Notes: generated by a model from the letters alone, not told the origin. A stretch of 64,000 bases of DNA from Salinivirgaceae bacterium (GCA_017645945.1 JAGCNL010000077.1:1-64000), one strand, 5' to 3'; numbered from the stretch's first letter, positions 26,163-35,748 are shown. A program made the numbers and translations.

Positions 26163-28238
26163 ATGGATAACGAAGTTAAAGACGAAAAACAAACCAGTCA
26201 GAAAGAGACGAAAAAGCCGCAGGATAATCCGCTCGGCAAGAAGGCGCCCAAATTCAACATGAACTGGGTTTACGGCATCATCGCCATTGTGCTGCTGGGC
26301 TTCATGTTCATGTCGCCGATGGGTGGCGAGACAATCGAAATCCAATGGCCGCGATTTGAGAACGAGATGCTTAGCAATCACGATGTCAGCCGCATTGTGG
26401 TTGTCAACAAAGAAAAAGCCGAAGTTTACATCAAGCCCGAAAAACTGAACGAGGAGCGCTACAACGATGCCGCAAAGCAAAAGCCAGGCGCTTACAGTCC
26501 GCAGTACTTCTTCACGATAGGCTCGGTTGAGATGTTCGAGAAGAAGCTCGAGGAGGCAACCAAAGACTACGCTCCCAACGAGCAGGTGCCCGTGAGCTAC
26601 GAGACGCGCCAGAACAACATGAACACCATCTTCAACTGGATAATCTTCCCGTTGTTGCTGATTGGTGTCTGGATTTTCATTTTCCGCCGAATGGCAGGTG
26701 GAGCAGGTGGCGGCGGCCAGATTTTCAACATCGGCAAGTCGCGCGCAAAAATGTTCGACAAGGACACATCGGAAATCAAGGTCGATTTCAAAGATGTGGC
26801 CGGACTTGAAGAAGCGAAAGTTGAGATTAAGGAAATAGTTGATTTTCTGAAAAATCCTCAAAAATATACGCAACTTGGCGGCAAGATTCCAAAGGGCGCT
26901 CTGCTTGTAGGCCCTCCGGGAACGGGCAAGACGCTGCTGGCCAAAGCTGTGGCCGGTGAGGCTCACGTGCCGTTCTTCTCGCTTTCAGGTTCCGATTTCG
27001 TGGAGATGTTCGTTGGTGTGGGTGCATCGCGTGTCCGCGACCTATTCAAGCAGGCCAAGGAGAAGGCGCCTTGCATCATCTTCATCGACGAGATTGACGC
27101 CATTGGTCGCGCCCGTGGCAAAAACCCCAACTGGGGTGCCAACGACGAGCGTGAAAACACTCTTAACCAGCTGCTTACAGAGATGGACGGCTTCGGTACC
27201 AACAGCGGTGTCATCATTTTGGCCGCCACCAACCGCGCTGATATTCTCGACCGTGCCCTGATGCGTGCCGGCCGCTTCGACCGCCAGATTCACGTCGAGC
27301 TGCCCGACCTCAACGAGCGCACTGACATCTTCAAAGTTCATCTGCGCCCGCTCACCAAACTGGCCAGCGACGTGTCGGCTGAATCACTTGCAAAGCAGAC
27401 TCCGGGCTTCTCCGGTGCCGACATTGCCAATGTCTGCAACGAGGCTGCACTCATCGCCGCCCGCCACGACAAGCCGAAAGTTGAAAAGCAGGATTTTCTC
27501 GATGCCATCGACCGCATTGTGGGCGGACTCGAGAAGAAAAACAAGATAATCTCGGCCGAAGAGAAGAAAACCATCGCTTACCACGAAGCCGGCCACGCCA
27601 CAGTGAGCTGGATGCTCGAGCACGCAAATCCTCTCATCAAGGTGACGATTGTGCCGCGCGGCCAGGCCCTTGGTGCTGCATGGTATCTGCCTGAGGAAAG
27701 GCAACTTACAACCAAAGAGCAACTTATGGAAGAGATGGCGGCGCTGCTCGGCGGCCGTGCTGCAGAAGAACTTTTCTTCGGACGCATATCAACAGGCGCT
27801 CTCAACGACCTTGAGCGTACCACCAAGCACGCTTACGCGATGGTCTGCTACTACGGCATGAGCCCCAAAGTAGGCAACATGTCGTACTACGATTCGTCGG
27901 GGCAGTCGGAATATTCATTTGCCAAACCATACAGTGAAGAGACCGCTCGCACCATCGACGAGGAGACCAAACGCATCATCGACGAGGCATACGCAAAAGC
28001 CAAGGAAGTGCTGACCACATACGAAGAGCAGCATCACCAACTGGCCAACCTGCTGCTCGACCGCGAAGTGCTGTTTGCTGAGGACCTTGAGAAGATTCTG
28101 GGCCCCCGCCCCAATGGCAAAACTCCGTACTACGAGCATCAGCAAGTAAACGGCAAACCACAAGCTGACAATGCCGAACCTGCTGAAAGCAAGGATGCCG
28201 AATCTGACAACAATAAAACCGAAAATAGCGCTGAATAA
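26163..28238 (+). CDS. ftsH: ATP-dependent zinc metalloprotease FtsH
   Basis: FtsH is a membrane-anchored AAA+ protease that degrades misfolded membrane proteins and some regulators. The 691 residues hold two membrane helices (about 35-53 and 157-173) around a periplasmic domain. The AAA module has Walker A GPPGTGKT at 250-257, Walker [12 protein letters not shown] and the arginine-finger region RAGRFDRQ. The peptidase domain has the zinc motif HEAGH at 474-478. The pore loop [19 protein letters not shown] is intact. The C-terminal tail is acidic and probably disordered. The stop overlaps the start of the DUF2007 gene, indicating coupled translation. Confidence 0.97.
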   Translation: MDNEVKDEKQTSQKETKKPQDNPLGKKAPKFNMNWVYGIIAIVLLGFMFMSPMGGETIEIQWPRFENEMLSNHDVSRIVVVNKEKAEVYIKPEKLNEERYNDAAKQKPGAYSPQYFFTIGSVEMFEKKLEEATKDYAPNEQVPVSYETRQNNMNTIFNWIIFPLLLIGVWIFIFRRMAGGAGGGGQIFNIGKSRAKMFDKDTSEIKVDFKDVAGLEEAKVEIKEIVDFLKNPQKYTQLGGKIPKGALLVGPPGTGKTLLAKAVAGEAHVPFFSLSGSDFVEMFVGVGASRVRDLFKQAKEKAPCIIFIDEIDAIGRARGKNPNWGANDERENTLNQLLTEMDGFGTNSGVIILAATNRADILDRALMRAGRFDRQIHVELPDLNERTDIFKVHLRPLTKLASDVSAESLAKQTPGFSGADIANVCNEAALIAARHDKPKVEKQDFLDAIDRIVGGLEKKNKIISAEEKKTIAYHEAGHATVSWMLEHANPLIKVTIVPRGQALGAAWYLPEERQLTTKEQLMEEMAALLGGRAAEELFFGRISTGALNDLERTTKHAYAMVCYYGMSPKVGNMSYYDSSGQSEYSFAKPYSEETARTIDEETKRIIDEAYAKAKEVLTTYEEQHHQLANLLLDREVLFAEDLEKILGPRPNGKTPYYEHQQVNGKPQADNAEPAESKDAESDNNKTENSAE

Positions 28239-28444
28239 TGGAAAAAGACTGGCAAATAGTGTTTTCGACAAAAAAGACCTACGAAGCAGAAATGGTTCGC
28301 GGATTATTGGAAACGGCTGGACTTGAGCCTGTTGTGATGAACACTCAGGACTCATCGTACCTGTTTGGCGATATTCATGTCTACGTTTCGCCAGAGCAGG
28401 CCGAGCAAGCTGAAGACATCATTAAAAACATTGATAATGAGTAA
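28238..28444 (+). CDS. DUF2007-type small protein
   Basis: This 68-residue protein of the DUF2007 (putative signal-transducing) family shares the GlnB-like small-domain pattern: WQIVFSTKKTYEAEMVRGLL, then ETAGLEPVVMNTQDSS and DIHVYVSPEQAEQAEDIIKN. Function is not established. Its ATG overlaps the last base of the ftsH stop, and its own end overlaps the cdsA start by eight bases, so all three are likely translated together. Its place between a protease and a lipid enzyme may hint at a regulatory role in membrane homeostasis, but that is only inference. Confidence 0.8.
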   Translation: MEKDWQIVFSTKKTYEAEMVRGLLETAGLEPVVMNTQDSSYLFGDIHVYVSPEQAEQAEDIIKNIDNE

Positions 28445-29279
28445 TTTTTGGCAGCGGCTTATTACCGGAATCGTTTTTCTGGTTGTGCTCATCTCAGGCA
28501 TAGTCTATAGCCAGTGGACTTTTGCGGCGCTTTTTGCCGTAATTGATGTGCTTGCCTTGTGGGAATTCTACCGCATTGGTCGTCAGGGCGGATACAAGCC
28601 GCTTGCCGTCTATGGCACGGCAGTGGGATTTGTGGCGTTTGTTCTGAATTTTCTTTACTGTTCCGTAGCCGACAAAGGTTTATCCACATTAGGACAGTAT
28701 AGTGTACTTTGTTTTATATTGACGTTTCTCTCATTTTTATTTGTACTTGTTTTCATTATTGTGCTGTTTGGTCATTTCGATAATCCGATTACAACCATCG
28801 CATACACTTTCTACGGCCTGGTTTACATTGCTCTGCCGTTTGCACTCATAAGCCCGATAGCATTCCACACGGGCGAATATCAGAGCATTATGGTGTTGGG
28901 AATGTTCATCATCATCTGGGTGAACGATACGGGCGCCTACTGTTTCGGTGTCACCATCGGACGGCACAAGATGTTTGAGCGCATATCGCCTAAAAAGACG
29001 TGGGAAGGGTTCATTGGCGGGGCACTGGCAGCCGTTGGTGCATCGCTGCTTCTGGCGCGGTTCTTCCCCGTGCTCGACACACTGCAATGGATTGTAACGG
29101 CACTGCTCACTGTTGTTTTCGGCACTCTGGGCGACCTCACCGAATCGCAGCTCAAACGCACCATCGGAATCAAGGATTCAAGCAATATTCTGCCTGGCCA
29201 CGGCGGCATTCTCGACCGTTTTGACAGCATCATATTGGCAATTCCCGTAATTTTTGCATATTTGCGACTTGTTTCGTAA
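28437..29279 (+). CDS. cdsA: Phosphatidate cytidylyltransferase
   Basis: CdsA makes CDP-diacylglycerol from phosphatidate and CTP, the common precursor of bacterial phospholipids, in the inner membrane. I take the ATG at 28437 (MSNFWQRLITGIVFLVVLIS), giving 280 residues, because an earlier in-frame ATG lies deep inside the DUF2007 gene. The protein is mostly membrane helices. The C-terminal signature is clear: NDTGAYCFGVTIGRHKMFER, SPKKTWEGFIGGALAAVGAS and the block GDLTESQLKRTIGIKDSSNI, then LPGHGGILDRFDSI with the metal-binding aspartates. The Psd gene follows 15 bases later, so two steps toward phosphatidylethanolamine are encoded together. Confidence 0.96.
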   Translation: MSNFWQRLITGIVFLVVLISGIVYSQWTFAALFAVIDVLALWEFYRIGRQGGYKPLAVYGTAVGFVAFVLNFLYCSVADKGLSTLGQYSVLCFILTFLSFLFVLVFIIVLFGHFDNPITTIAYTFYGLVYIALPFALISPIAFHTGEYQSIMVLGMFIIIWVNDTGAYCFGVTIGRHKMFERISPKKTWEGFIGGALAAVGASLLLARFFPVLDTLQWIVTALLTVVFGTLGDLTESQLKRTIGIKDSSNILPGHGGILDRFDSIILAIPVIFAYLRLVS

Positions 29280-29294
29280 CCGATTCAGATAATT

Positions 29295-29954
29295 ATGAAA
29301 ATTCATCGCGCCGGCTATCCGGTCATACTGAAAGCATTAGCCATATTATTGGTAATAAATGCGATAGTTTATTTCTTCGGACAGGTTGGTCTGGCCTTGT
29401 ACATTTCGGCAATTGCATCAGGTTTGGTGCTTCTTTTTGTGCTGAGGTTCTTCCGCTGCCCCAACCGCAAGCAACCTCAACTGACCGACAGTCAGGTTTT
29501 ATGTCCTGCCGACGGCGTTATTTGTGCCATCGAAGAGATTGACGAGCAGAGCATTGTGGCTGGCCGACGTATTCAGGTGTCAATTTTCATGTCGTGCTGG
29601 AATGTGCACATCAACTGGATTCCGGTGAGCGGAACAGTGAAGCAGGTGCTTCATTTCGACGGCAAGTTCACCCGCGCCATAACTCCAAAATCGTCTGATT
29701 TGAACGAGCACACGGCAGTGGTGGTGAACCGCGCCAAAGGTGAGCCTGTGATGGTTAAGCAGGTGGCAGGTGCCGTTGCACGCCGCATCCTCACCTACGT
29801 GAAGGAAGACGACAAGTGCGCAGCCGGCGATGAGATGGGTTTTATCCGCTTTGGCTCGCGTGTTGATTTAATCTTGCCGCTCGATTACGATGTTAAAGTG
29901 GCTCTCGGGCAGAAGGTTGTGGGTAGAAAAACCATTATTGCCGAGCAGAAATAA
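29295..29954 (+). CDS. psd: Phosphatidylserine decarboxylase proenzyme
   Basis: Psd converts phosphatidylserine to phosphatidylethanolamine. This 219-residue form is the short type common in Bacteroidota, with two N-terminal membrane helices (about 10-50). Conserved blocks are CPADGVICAIEEID, QVSIFMSCWNVHINWIPVSG and the self-cleavage site FGSR at 186-189. The serine (188) becomes the pyruvoyl group of the small subunit after cleavage from Gly187. It closes the rsfS-to-psd gene run, just after cdsA, which makes its pathway precursor. No phosphatidylserine synthase gene is in the window. Confidence 0.95.
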   Translation: MKIHRAGYPVILKALAILLVINAIVYFFGQVGLALYISAIASGLVLLFVLRFFRCPNRKQPQLTDSQVLCPADGVICAIEEIDEQSIVAGRRIQVSIFMSCWNVHINWIPVSGTVKQVLHFDGKFTRAITPKSSDLNEHTAVVVNRAKGEPVMVKQVAGAVARRILTYVKEDDKCAAGDEMGFIRFGSRVDLILPLDYDVKVALGQKVVGRKTIIAEQK

Positions 29955-30057
29955 TTGATAATCAATAGCAGACATCGCCAAAAGGCAAAATGTAAAGTTT
30001 ATTGGTGATGTTGTTAGAAGATAACTTATATTTACACCGACTTTAAAAATTAAAATT

Positions 30058-30228
30058 ATGGCTTACAAAATTTCAGAAGATTGCTTGGCTTGCGGCACTT
30101 GTATGAGCGAATGCCCAGTTGAGGCTATTTCAGAAGGCGATATCTATGTTATCGATCCTGAAAAGTGCACAGAGTGTGGAACTTGCGCAAGTGTTTGCCC
30201 TGTTGAGGCTCCGAAATTGGATAAATAA
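30058..30228 (+). CDS. Small 2[4Fe-4S] ferredoxin
   Basis: This is a 56-residue ferredoxin. Two CxxCxxCxxxCP cluster motifs are visible: CLACGTCMSECP near residue 9 and CTECGTCASVCP near residue 37, each followed by VEA. It would carry electrons for low-potential anaerobic reactions, for instance pyruvate oxidation or hydrogenases; the partner is not in the window. The reading frame and stop (TAA at 30226) were checked base by base. It is a monocistronic gene with its own terminator. A weak -7-like box, TATATTTA, is at 30027-30034. Confidence 0.95.
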   Translation: MAYKISEDCLACGTCMSECPVEAISEGDIYVIDPEKCTECGTCASVCPVEAPKLDK

Positions 30229-30250
30229 TCAATTTTGGAATAAGGAACAC

Positions 30251-30282
30251 AAAGGGCGGCTTTAAAAGGCCGCCTTTTTTAT
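30251..30282 (+). terminator. Terminator of the ferredoxin gene
   Basis: GGCGGC (30255-30260) pairs with GCCGCC (30269-30274), extended by flanking A and T bases and followed by a run of T residues. It lies 23 bases after the ferredoxin stop. Confidence 0.85.
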
Positions 30283-30341
30283 TTGCTGCCTGCACCAACC
30301 CACGCCTACTCCTAGAGTAGATGGTTTGAAAAAAGAATTAT

Positions 30342-32420
30342 CTAATCAAGCCGCCAGATAAATGCGCCTGCCTTTTTAACGTTGTGAATCTGGCATTTTG
30401 AGAACTTCCGTTCCCAATCTTTCATAATCCATGGTGGCACCGATGCGTCAATCACCACGGTTCTGAACGACAGATTTTTGGGCATCTGTCGGGCTTTTAT
30501 TGCAGGCTCACTTGTGACAATCAACAAGTCGAGAGTGTCGGCTTTGCTGAATTCAAACGGCTGAGTGCTGCCATCAATCAGCAATCCGTTGATGCCGCAG
30601 AATTTGAAGAATCCTTTTTCAAAACTGATTTGCCCGCTGGGAACATGATATTCAGGTGATATCTTCTCGAAACTCAACGAATTCCACATATAATTACCGC
30701 CTTTCACCAATGTGTTTATTTTCTTGTTGTCGGCATACAGATTGCATGTCCAATATGAGCGAAGGCCGTCGACAAACTGAACCGACGGGCTTTTAGGCGA
30801 ATAATAGACATTGATTGCGTGAACGTTACATGCACTTAGCTTATTGGCGCTAATCGGAATAATGAATAATAGAATAGAGCATAACGCAGCCGTCAGTCCC
30901 CATGGTTTATGATTGATAATCCAAATTGTAGCCGAAATGATGGCAATGGCCACCAATAAAGCTTGAAAAACTGATATATACCGATTTTCGATTGTTGAGA
31001 ATGGCAGATTGGCGATAGACATCACCACAAAATTCATTGCTTTTGCAAAGGCGCTTGTAACATACCCAACAATTTTTGTCAGACTTGCCACAGGCGACAC
31101 CGCAAGCAGCGTCATAGTCAGGAAAATCATTACTGCCGCACCTGGTGAGACAATGATGTTCGACATCCAAAAATAGACCGGAGTCCGCTCGAAATAATAA
31201 AGACAGAAAGGCAAAGTTGAAATCTGCGCGGCAAATGAAACAGCTGTCAGCTCCCAAATGTATCTCAAAGGCTTGTTGCGAACCCGAATCAGTCTGGTGA
31301 TTCGTGGCTGAAAGAACACTATACCTGTTACGGCTGCGTACGACAGCTGAAAACTGGCTTTAAAGAGCAGAGAAGGATCGAAACAGAGTAACATGAAGGC
31401 CGATGCCGCAAGTGAGTTATAAATGGACATTTCGCGGTTTATAAGCCGCGCAAACATCACAAAGGAGAACATCACTGTTGCCCTCAGAACTGATGGCGAA
31501 AGACCGGTTATGAATGCGTACGCCCAAAGCAGAAGAATGATAATCACACGCTTCAATGTGAGAAGAATCCTGCCGCCAAGAAGTGTCATCAAAAATTCAA
31601 GCACACTACATACAATTCCCACATGCATTCCTGAGACTGCAAGCACGTGCATGGCTCCTGCGTTCATGTACGCTTGTTTCACTTCGGCATCAATGCTGTT
31701 TTTGTAGCCGAGCACAAGAGTGGAAGCCAAACCGAACTCATTGCCGCTCAGCCCAGCATTTCGAAGTATGTCGACCAGTTTCTGCCGCATGTTCAACGCA
31801 AGCTGCCTGATTCCACGAACCGATTCATTGGCAATCTGCCATTCGCCCTGATTCAGGAAAATGCTGCCTTGCACCCCGTTAAGCTGCAGATACTGCGAAT
31901 AATCAAAACCAAAAGGATTCTTTGGCGCGTTGAGCGAATCTATTTTTGAAAAGAATATGATTGTCTGCCCTGCCTTAAGCTGACGGGCAAGCGAGTCTTT
32001 TATTATGGTTGCCACAATTTTTGTGTCGAAATTCTGCCATTCGCCAAAGACTTTAACCGCCTCCACCTGCAAATCCACTTTGTAGGCTCGCTCGCCCTCT
32101 GATGGTGTGTTTGTGACGCATGCGCGATAGTTGCACTTGTAGTTGTTAACATCGTGCGGAACAGGCGGCTTGTCGGCCAGTTGCGCTGTGGCAAAACCCA
32201 TTGCGCAGAGCGAAACAAAAAGCACAAAACCCGTCACCCAGCCAAACCGCATTGAAAGTTGCCGTCTGTAAAAGAAAACCGCCAGCAACAAAAACAGGCA
32301 AACAGCGGCAACGCACACTATACCTGGGATATGAACATAAAGATGCGCGATTATGCCTAAAGCATAAGGGATAACAATTCTTACGAATGGATTTTGGTCA
32401 AGAAACCCATTTATGCTCAT
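30342..32420 (-). CDS. comEC: ComEC/Rec2-family competence protein
   Basis: This 692-residue membrane protein has an N-terminal DUF4131-type region with an OB-like fold (about 60-200). The Competence domain follows, with many helices: GLASTLVLGYKNSIDAEVKQ, AYMNAGAMHVLAVSGMHVGI and the block ITGLSPSVLRATVMFSFVMF. The C-terminal region (about 530-692) sits where a metallo-beta-lactamase domain usually is. I see no HxHxDH motif there, so it looks degenerate, as in other Bacteroidota. ComEC forms the channel that takes single-stranded DNA across the inner membrane. No other competence genes are adjacent, so natural transformation cannot be claimed. It stands alone between the ferredoxin gene and the exb operon. 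Confidence 0.9.
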   Translation of the reverse strand: MSINGFLDQNPFVRIVIPYALGIIAHLYVHIPGIVCVAAVCLFLLLAVFFYRRQLSMRFGWVTGFVLFVSLCAMGFATAQLADKPPVPHDVNNYKCNYRACVTNTPSEGERAYKVDLQVEAVKVFGEWQNFDTKIVATIIKDSLARQLKAGQTIIFFSKIDSLNAPKNPFGFDYSQYLQLNGVQGSIFLNQGEWQIANESVRGIRQLALNMRQKLVDILRNAGLSGNEFGLASTLVLGYKNSIDAEVKQAYMNAGAMHVLAVSGMHVGIVCSVLEFLMTLLGGRILLTLKRVIIILLLWAYAFITGLSPSVLRATVMFSFVMFARLINREMSIYNSLAASAFMLLCFDPSLLFKASFQLSYAAVTGIVFFQPRITRLIRVRNKPLRYIWELTAVSFAAQISTLPFCLYYFERTPVYFWMSNIIVSPGAAVMIFLTMTLLAVSPVASLTKIVGYVTSAFAKAMNFVVMSIANLPFSTIENRYISVFQALLVAIAIISATIWIINHKPWGLTAALCSILLFIIPISANKLSACNVHAINVYYSPKSPSVQFVDGLRSYWTCNLYADNKKINTLVKGGNYMWNSLSFEKISPEYHVPSGQISFEKGFFKFCGINGLLIDGSTQPFEFSKADTLDLLIVTSEPAIKARQMPKNLSFRTVVIDASVPPWIMKDWERKFSKCQIHNVKKAGAFIWRLD

Positions 32421-32555
32421 AACTATATGCTTCGATTTTTGTTAATCGAAACAATATTAAGAATTTAGAAGCACAAATGCAAATTACTGCGGCAGTTTTG
32501 TGTTTTTGGCGGGACACAACAACCGTCTACGCCCATATGGCGCGGTATAAACAAA

Positions 32556-32589
32556 AAAAAGATGGTTGCCCTTCGACAACCATCTTTTT
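32556..32589 (-). terminator. Terminator of the exb operon
   Basis: AAAAAGATGGTTG (32556-32568) pairs perfectly with CAACCATCTTTTT (32577-32589), with an eight-base loop. On the minus strand a T run follows. It lies just past the stop of the last exbD gene. Confidence 0.9.
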
Positions 32590-32610
32590 GGATTTATAAG
32601 TTCACCTAAA

Positions 32611-33084
32611 TCAATTGTTTCTGACTTTCTTTTTAGTCGAATAGTTGATTTTCAATGCGCTCACCTTTCTCAACTCCTGCTTAACGTCACTAACAATACC
32701 CATCTTGGTATCTTCGTCAACCTTGAGCGAAGTAGTCATCAAAGGAATCTCTTTTTCGTCTTTCTGCTGACGCTCCGATTCAATGTAGTCGGCGATGTCC
32801 TTGACATCAGCGAATGCATCGTTCAGCTGGATACGAGGCTCACTACCATAGGCCTTTTGAAATTTTTCTTTCGGTTTGCCAATGTAGATGTAGCTTACCA
32901 ACGATTTCTTCTCGAGTTTCTTAATCTCGCTGGCCATCGGAACATTCATTGAGACTTTCAGGTCAACTTCCTTCATTGTGGTTGAAACCATGAAGAAGAA
33001 CAGCAACATGTAAACCACGTCAGGAAGCGAAGATGTTGAAATTGCCGGCACTTCTTTTTTGCCGCCGTCTCTAAACTTTCCCAT
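32611..33084 (-). CDS. exbD: Biopolymer transport protein ExbD, second copy
   Basis: This 157-residue ExbD/TolR-type protein has one N-terminal membrane helix containing the proton-relay aspartate region (SSLPDVVYMLLFFFMVSTTM). A periplasmic domain follows, with alternating charged segments and a basic C-terminus. With ExbB it couples the proton gradient to TonB-dependent or Tol-type work at the outer membrane. Its start overlaps the stop of the preceding exbD by one base. Two different exbD genes after one exbB are usual in Bacteroidales and may form mixed dimers. Last gene of the operon, followed by a strong terminator. Confidence 0.92.
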   Translation of the reverse strand: MGKFRDGGKKEVPAISTSSLPDVVYMLLFFFMVSTTMKEVDLKVSMNVPMASEIKKLEKKSLVSYIYIGKPKEKFQKAYGSEPRIQLNDAFADVKDIADYIESERQQKDEKEIPLMTTSLKVDEDTKMGIVSDVKQELRKVSALKINYSTKKKVRNN

Positions 33085-33662
33085 TATTTTTTCCCTCCAT
33101 AGTTTTTAGGTTCAGCCTCAGAAATACTCTGTGGATAGATTTTCTTGATGGCGTCCTGTTGCTCTTTGTCCAAATCATCGTAGCGTTTGCCCCACTTCTT
33201 CTGCGACAACTCGTTTCTCAACTCGTTGTATGCGGCAGCCAACTCGTCCTGCACTTGAACGTACAAGCCGTATGATGTGCCGCGGTCGTTCTGAAGCGAG
33301 ATAACCTGTTTCGAAACCGGATAGTTGCCAAAGAAAGGTATCTCCTTGACGGTCTTTTCCGGAAGATTCGGGTCGTCGGCTGGGTTCTCAATGAACTCTT
33401 TAGCCTTCTTCTTCAATTCGCTGATGTGCATAGGCTCGTTCTCAACCATCAACTGGTCAAACCTGTTGATAAGAACAATAAGAACGTTCCTTTCCTTAAT
33501 CTTCTGGTCATCGTTGATTTCCTCTTTTGGAACCGGAGGCGGCAACATACGCGAGATACCCGCGTCAGTGTCCATTGTTGTTGATACCAGGAAGAATATC
33601 AACATCATAAACGCAGTGTCGGCCAACGATGCAGAAGGAATATCTGGTGTTTTACGTGCCAT
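33084..33662 (-). CDS. exbD: Biopolymer transport protein ExbD, first copy
   Basis: This 192-residue ExbD-family protein is longer than the second copy. The single membrane helix includes SASLADTAFMMLIFFLVSTT, with the essential aspartate in LADTAF. The periplasmic part has an extended linker (DDQKIKERNVLIVLINRFDQ) and a C-terminal extension ending in a lysine-rich tail. It acts with the ExbB-like protein encoded upstream. The 139-residue membrane protein gene separates the two, a spacing typical of this operon in Bacteroidales. Confidence 0.92.
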   Translation of the reverse strand: MARKTPDIPSASLADTAFMMLIFFLVSTTMDTDAGISRMLPPPVPKEEINDDQKIKERNVLIVLINRFDQLMVENEPMHISELKKKAKEFIENPADDPNLPEKTVKEIPFFGNYPVSKQVISLQNDRGTSYGLYVQVQDELAAAYNELRNELSQKKWGKRYDDLDKEQQDAIKKIYPQSISEAEPKNYGGKK

Positions 33663-33681
33663 AATTAATTATTTAACTCTT

Positions 33682-34101
33682 CTATTCAACAGCAGCGCGA
33701 ACAGCGGTGAATCCTAAACCTGCAATGGCTAAAGCAAACAGAAGATAAGTTACATATAATGATGTATCAACCCATTTTGCCACAGTAAGTGTCAGATTGT
33801 AATCCTCAACTCCGAAGAATGTTGGCAGCGTATCAGAAGCAAACGAGTGTGCTCCGAAAATGATAATTGCTGCGCCGGCAAGCACACCCAGAAGTGTGAG
33901 AGCGCTTTTCTTCGATGAGAGCATTCCAATCAGCGACATCACAATGATTACAAAGAATGCGCCGAATACAAGAATGTATGTCCAAATCAGCAGCCAGTCG
34001 ATGTATTCGCCCGTCGCAAACGTGAGAATACCCGAAACTGCGCTCACTGCCAGCATAACGCCGGAGACAATGGCGATTATTTTAGATGTTACTGAATTCA
34101 T
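33682..34101 (-). CDS. Small membrane protein of the exb operon
   Basis: This 139-residue protein has about four membrane helices (around 8-28, 37-60, 68-85 and 112-134) and no catalytic motif. I do not recognise a named domain. It lies between exbB and the first exbD with gaps of 3 and 19 bases, so it is certainly in the same transcript. Its position between channel and relay subunits suggests an accessory part of the proton-driven complex, which is inference. Homologues in this position are seen in other Bacteroidales operons. Confidence 0.75.
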   Translation of the reverse strand: MNSVTSKIIAIVSGVMLAVSAVSGILTFATGEYIDWLLIWTYILVFGAFFVIIVMSLIGMLSSKKSALTLLGVLAGAAIIIFGAHSFASDTLPTFFGVEDYNLTLTVAKWVDTSLYVTYLLFALAIAGLGFTAVRAAVE

Positions 34102-34104
34102 TTT

Positions 34105-34908
34105 TTATTTGTTTTTCAAGTTGTACTTATAAAGCATATCAGTCAGAGTGATAGATGCGTCTTCCATATCGTTGACAATGCTGTCGATTTTCGATACGAA
34201 GTAGTTATAGAACACTTGAAGAATCATAGCTACGATAAGACCAGCCATTGTTGTGATAAGTGCGACTGAAATACCACCTGCAACCAATGCCGGGCTGATG
34301 TCACCTGCAACCTTGATTGAGTCGAAGGCCTGCACCATACCAATAACTGTTCCCAAGAATCCCAACATAGGAGCCAAAGCGATGAACAAGGCAATCCATG
34401 AAAGGTTCTTCTCAAGCAAACCAGTCTGAACACCACCGTAAGAGATAACGGCTTTCTCAACCATGTCAAGACCAGCGTCGTATCGGTCGAGACCCTGATA
34501 GAAGATGCTTGCAACCGGACCGCGGCTGTTGCGGCAAACCTCTTTGGCTGCCTCTACGCCTTGCTCGTTAAGAGCGGCCTCAATTTTTGCCAACAGCTTC
34601 TTGGTGTTGGTCGACGAAAGGTTGAGGAAGAGAATACGCTCAACGCAGATAGCCAAACCGAGAATCAAGCAGAGGATAACGGCCGACATAAAGCCTACAC
34701 CACCCTCGATGAATTTCTGTTTGATGGCTTGGTGTGCGCTGGTGCCCTCAATGGCATCCTCGGCAACCTCTTCGGCTGCAGGAGCAGCCTGTTCAACAGC
34801 AGTAGTGTCGGTTGTTGCAGCCGACTCTTCGTCTTGCGCGTTAACGCAATTAATTGATGCCACTCCCAGCATCATAGTCACAACTAACAATGTGAGTAAC
34901 TTTTTCAT
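34105..34908 (-). CDS. exbB: MotA/TolQ/ExbB proton channel protein
   Basis: This 267-residue protein is the channel-forming subunit. An N-terminal signal-like segment (MKKLLTLLVVTMMLGVASI) is followed by an acidic, alanine-rich region (about 25-55), a pattern seen in Bacteroidota ExbB proteins. Three membrane helices follow, including VGFMSAVILCLILGLAICVE and the paired C-terminal helices with APMLGFLGTVIGMVQAFDSI and GGISVALITTMAGLIVAMIL. These carry the conserved small and threonine residues of the channel. It is first in the operon with a membrane protein and two ExbD proteins, and lies 77 bases from tRNA-Ser on the same strand. Confidence 0.93.
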   Translation of the reverse strand: MKKLLTLLVVTMMLGVASINCVNAQDEESAATTDTTAVEQAAPAAEEVAEDAIEGTSAHQAIKQKFIEGGVGFMSAVILCLILGLAICVERILFLNLSSTNTKKLLAKIEAALNEQGVEAAKEVCRNSRGPVASIFYQGLDRYDAGLDMVEKAVISYGGVQTGLLEKNLSWIALFIALAPMLGFLGTVIGMVQAFDSIKVAGDISPALVAGGISVALITTMAGLIVAMILQVFYNYFVSKIDSIVNDMEDASITLTDMLYKYNLKNK

Positions 34909-34985
34909 AATCTTTCTTTTTTTTTGTTATTACAGTTTTGTTTACTTGTTATGTTAATAAAAATCAACTCTTTATTTCTTTTTTG

Positions 34986-35075
34986 CGGAGAAAGGGGGAT
35001 TCGAACCCACGATACCATTTCACATAGTATACACACTTTCCAGGCGTGCGCCTTCGACCACTCGGCCATTTCTCC
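34986..35075 (-). tRNA. tRNA-Ser (anticodon GGA)
   Basis: The minus strand folds into a class II tRNA. The acceptor stem is GGAGAAA/TTTCTCC with discriminator G. The anticodon stem-loop is CACGC-CTGGAAA-GTGTG, so the anticodon is GGA (reads UCC/UCU). There is a long variable arm, and the T-arm is GTGGG-TTCGAAT-CCCCC. No CCA is encoded. Length is 90 bases. Confidence 0.96.
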
Positions 35076-35242
35076 GAATGCCCCAAAAGAGGCATACAAA
35101 ACGGTCGGCAAAATACAAAAAAAATCAAACGCAAACGATGGCGGACTCTTTTTTTCTCTTTTAGCAATTATTTGGACGAAGCTGCGATGGAAAACGGCTT
35201 TTTGCGGCGACTACTTCTTTTATTATATGGTGTGTTTTTTAT

Positions 35243-35273
35243 TTTGCCATGTTATAATGGTTTGATAATTTTG
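35243..35273 (+). promoter_or_regulatory. Promoter of rpiB
   Basis: TTTG (35243-35246), a 19-base spacer and TAATTTTG (35266-35273) match the Bacteroidota consensus TTTG-N19-21-TAnnTTTG. It lies 25 bases before the rpiB start codon. This is the clearest promoter in the window. Confidence 0.75.
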
Positions 35274-35298
35274 ACCGAAATTTTAAACATTAAAAATT

Positions 35299-35733
35299 AT
35301 GAATTTAGCAATAGGCAGCGACCACGCTGGTTTTGAAACCAAACAGATTCTGGTTGAATATCTTAAATCGAAGGGGCACACTGTAACCGACTTCGGCACC
35401 AACTCGCCCGAGAGCATGGATTATCCTGATGTTGCCCACCCGCTGGCTGAGGCAGTTGAGGCCGGCAAGTTCGATTTGGGCATCACGCTCTGCGGAAGCG
35501 GCAACGGCATCAACATCACAGCCAACAAGCACCAGGGTATCCGCTCGGCTTTGTGCTGGAACACCGAGATTGCAGCTCTTGCACGTCAGCACAACAACGC
35601 CAACATCTGCGCCATCCCGGCACGGTTCATCTCAGTTGATTTGGCAAAGCAGGTTGTTGACACATTCCTGAGCACTGGTTTCGAAGGCGGACGCCACCAG
35701 CGCCGTATCGACAAAATTCCGGTTAAACATTAA
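35299..35733 (+). CDS. rpiB: Ribose-5-phosphate isomerase B
   Basis: RpiB interconverts ribose-5-phosphate and ribulose-5-phosphate in the pentose phosphate pathway. The 144 residues are the full length of the RpiB/LacAB family. Key blocks are GSDHAGFETKQIL at the N-terminus, the phosphate-binding CGSGNGINITANKHQGIRSA with the catalytic cysteine, and ALARQHNNANICAIPARFIS. It appears to be monocistronic with a consensus promoter, and a stem-loop follows it. Confidence 0.97.
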   Translation: MNLAIGSDHAGFETKQILVEYLKSKGHTVTDFGTNSPESMDYPDVAHPLAEAVEAGKFDLGITLCGSGNGINITANKHQGIRSALCWNTEIAALARQHNNANICAIPARFISVDLAKQVVDTFLSTGFEGGRHQRRIDKIPVKH

Positions 35734-35748
35734 TTGAAGAATTGAATA

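Noticed and set aside
28365..29279. Longer cdsA start at 28365
   Set aside because: It would lie deep in the DUF2007 gene and add residues not found in the family; the ATG at 28437 gives the normal start.
31423..31949. Short + strand frames inside comEC
   Set aside because: They overlap each other and the well-supported comEC gene, with no start context or motif.
34924..35336. Frames across tRNA-Ser(GGA)
   Set aside because: They read through a clear tRNA gene and non-coding flanks; no protein family is recognisable.
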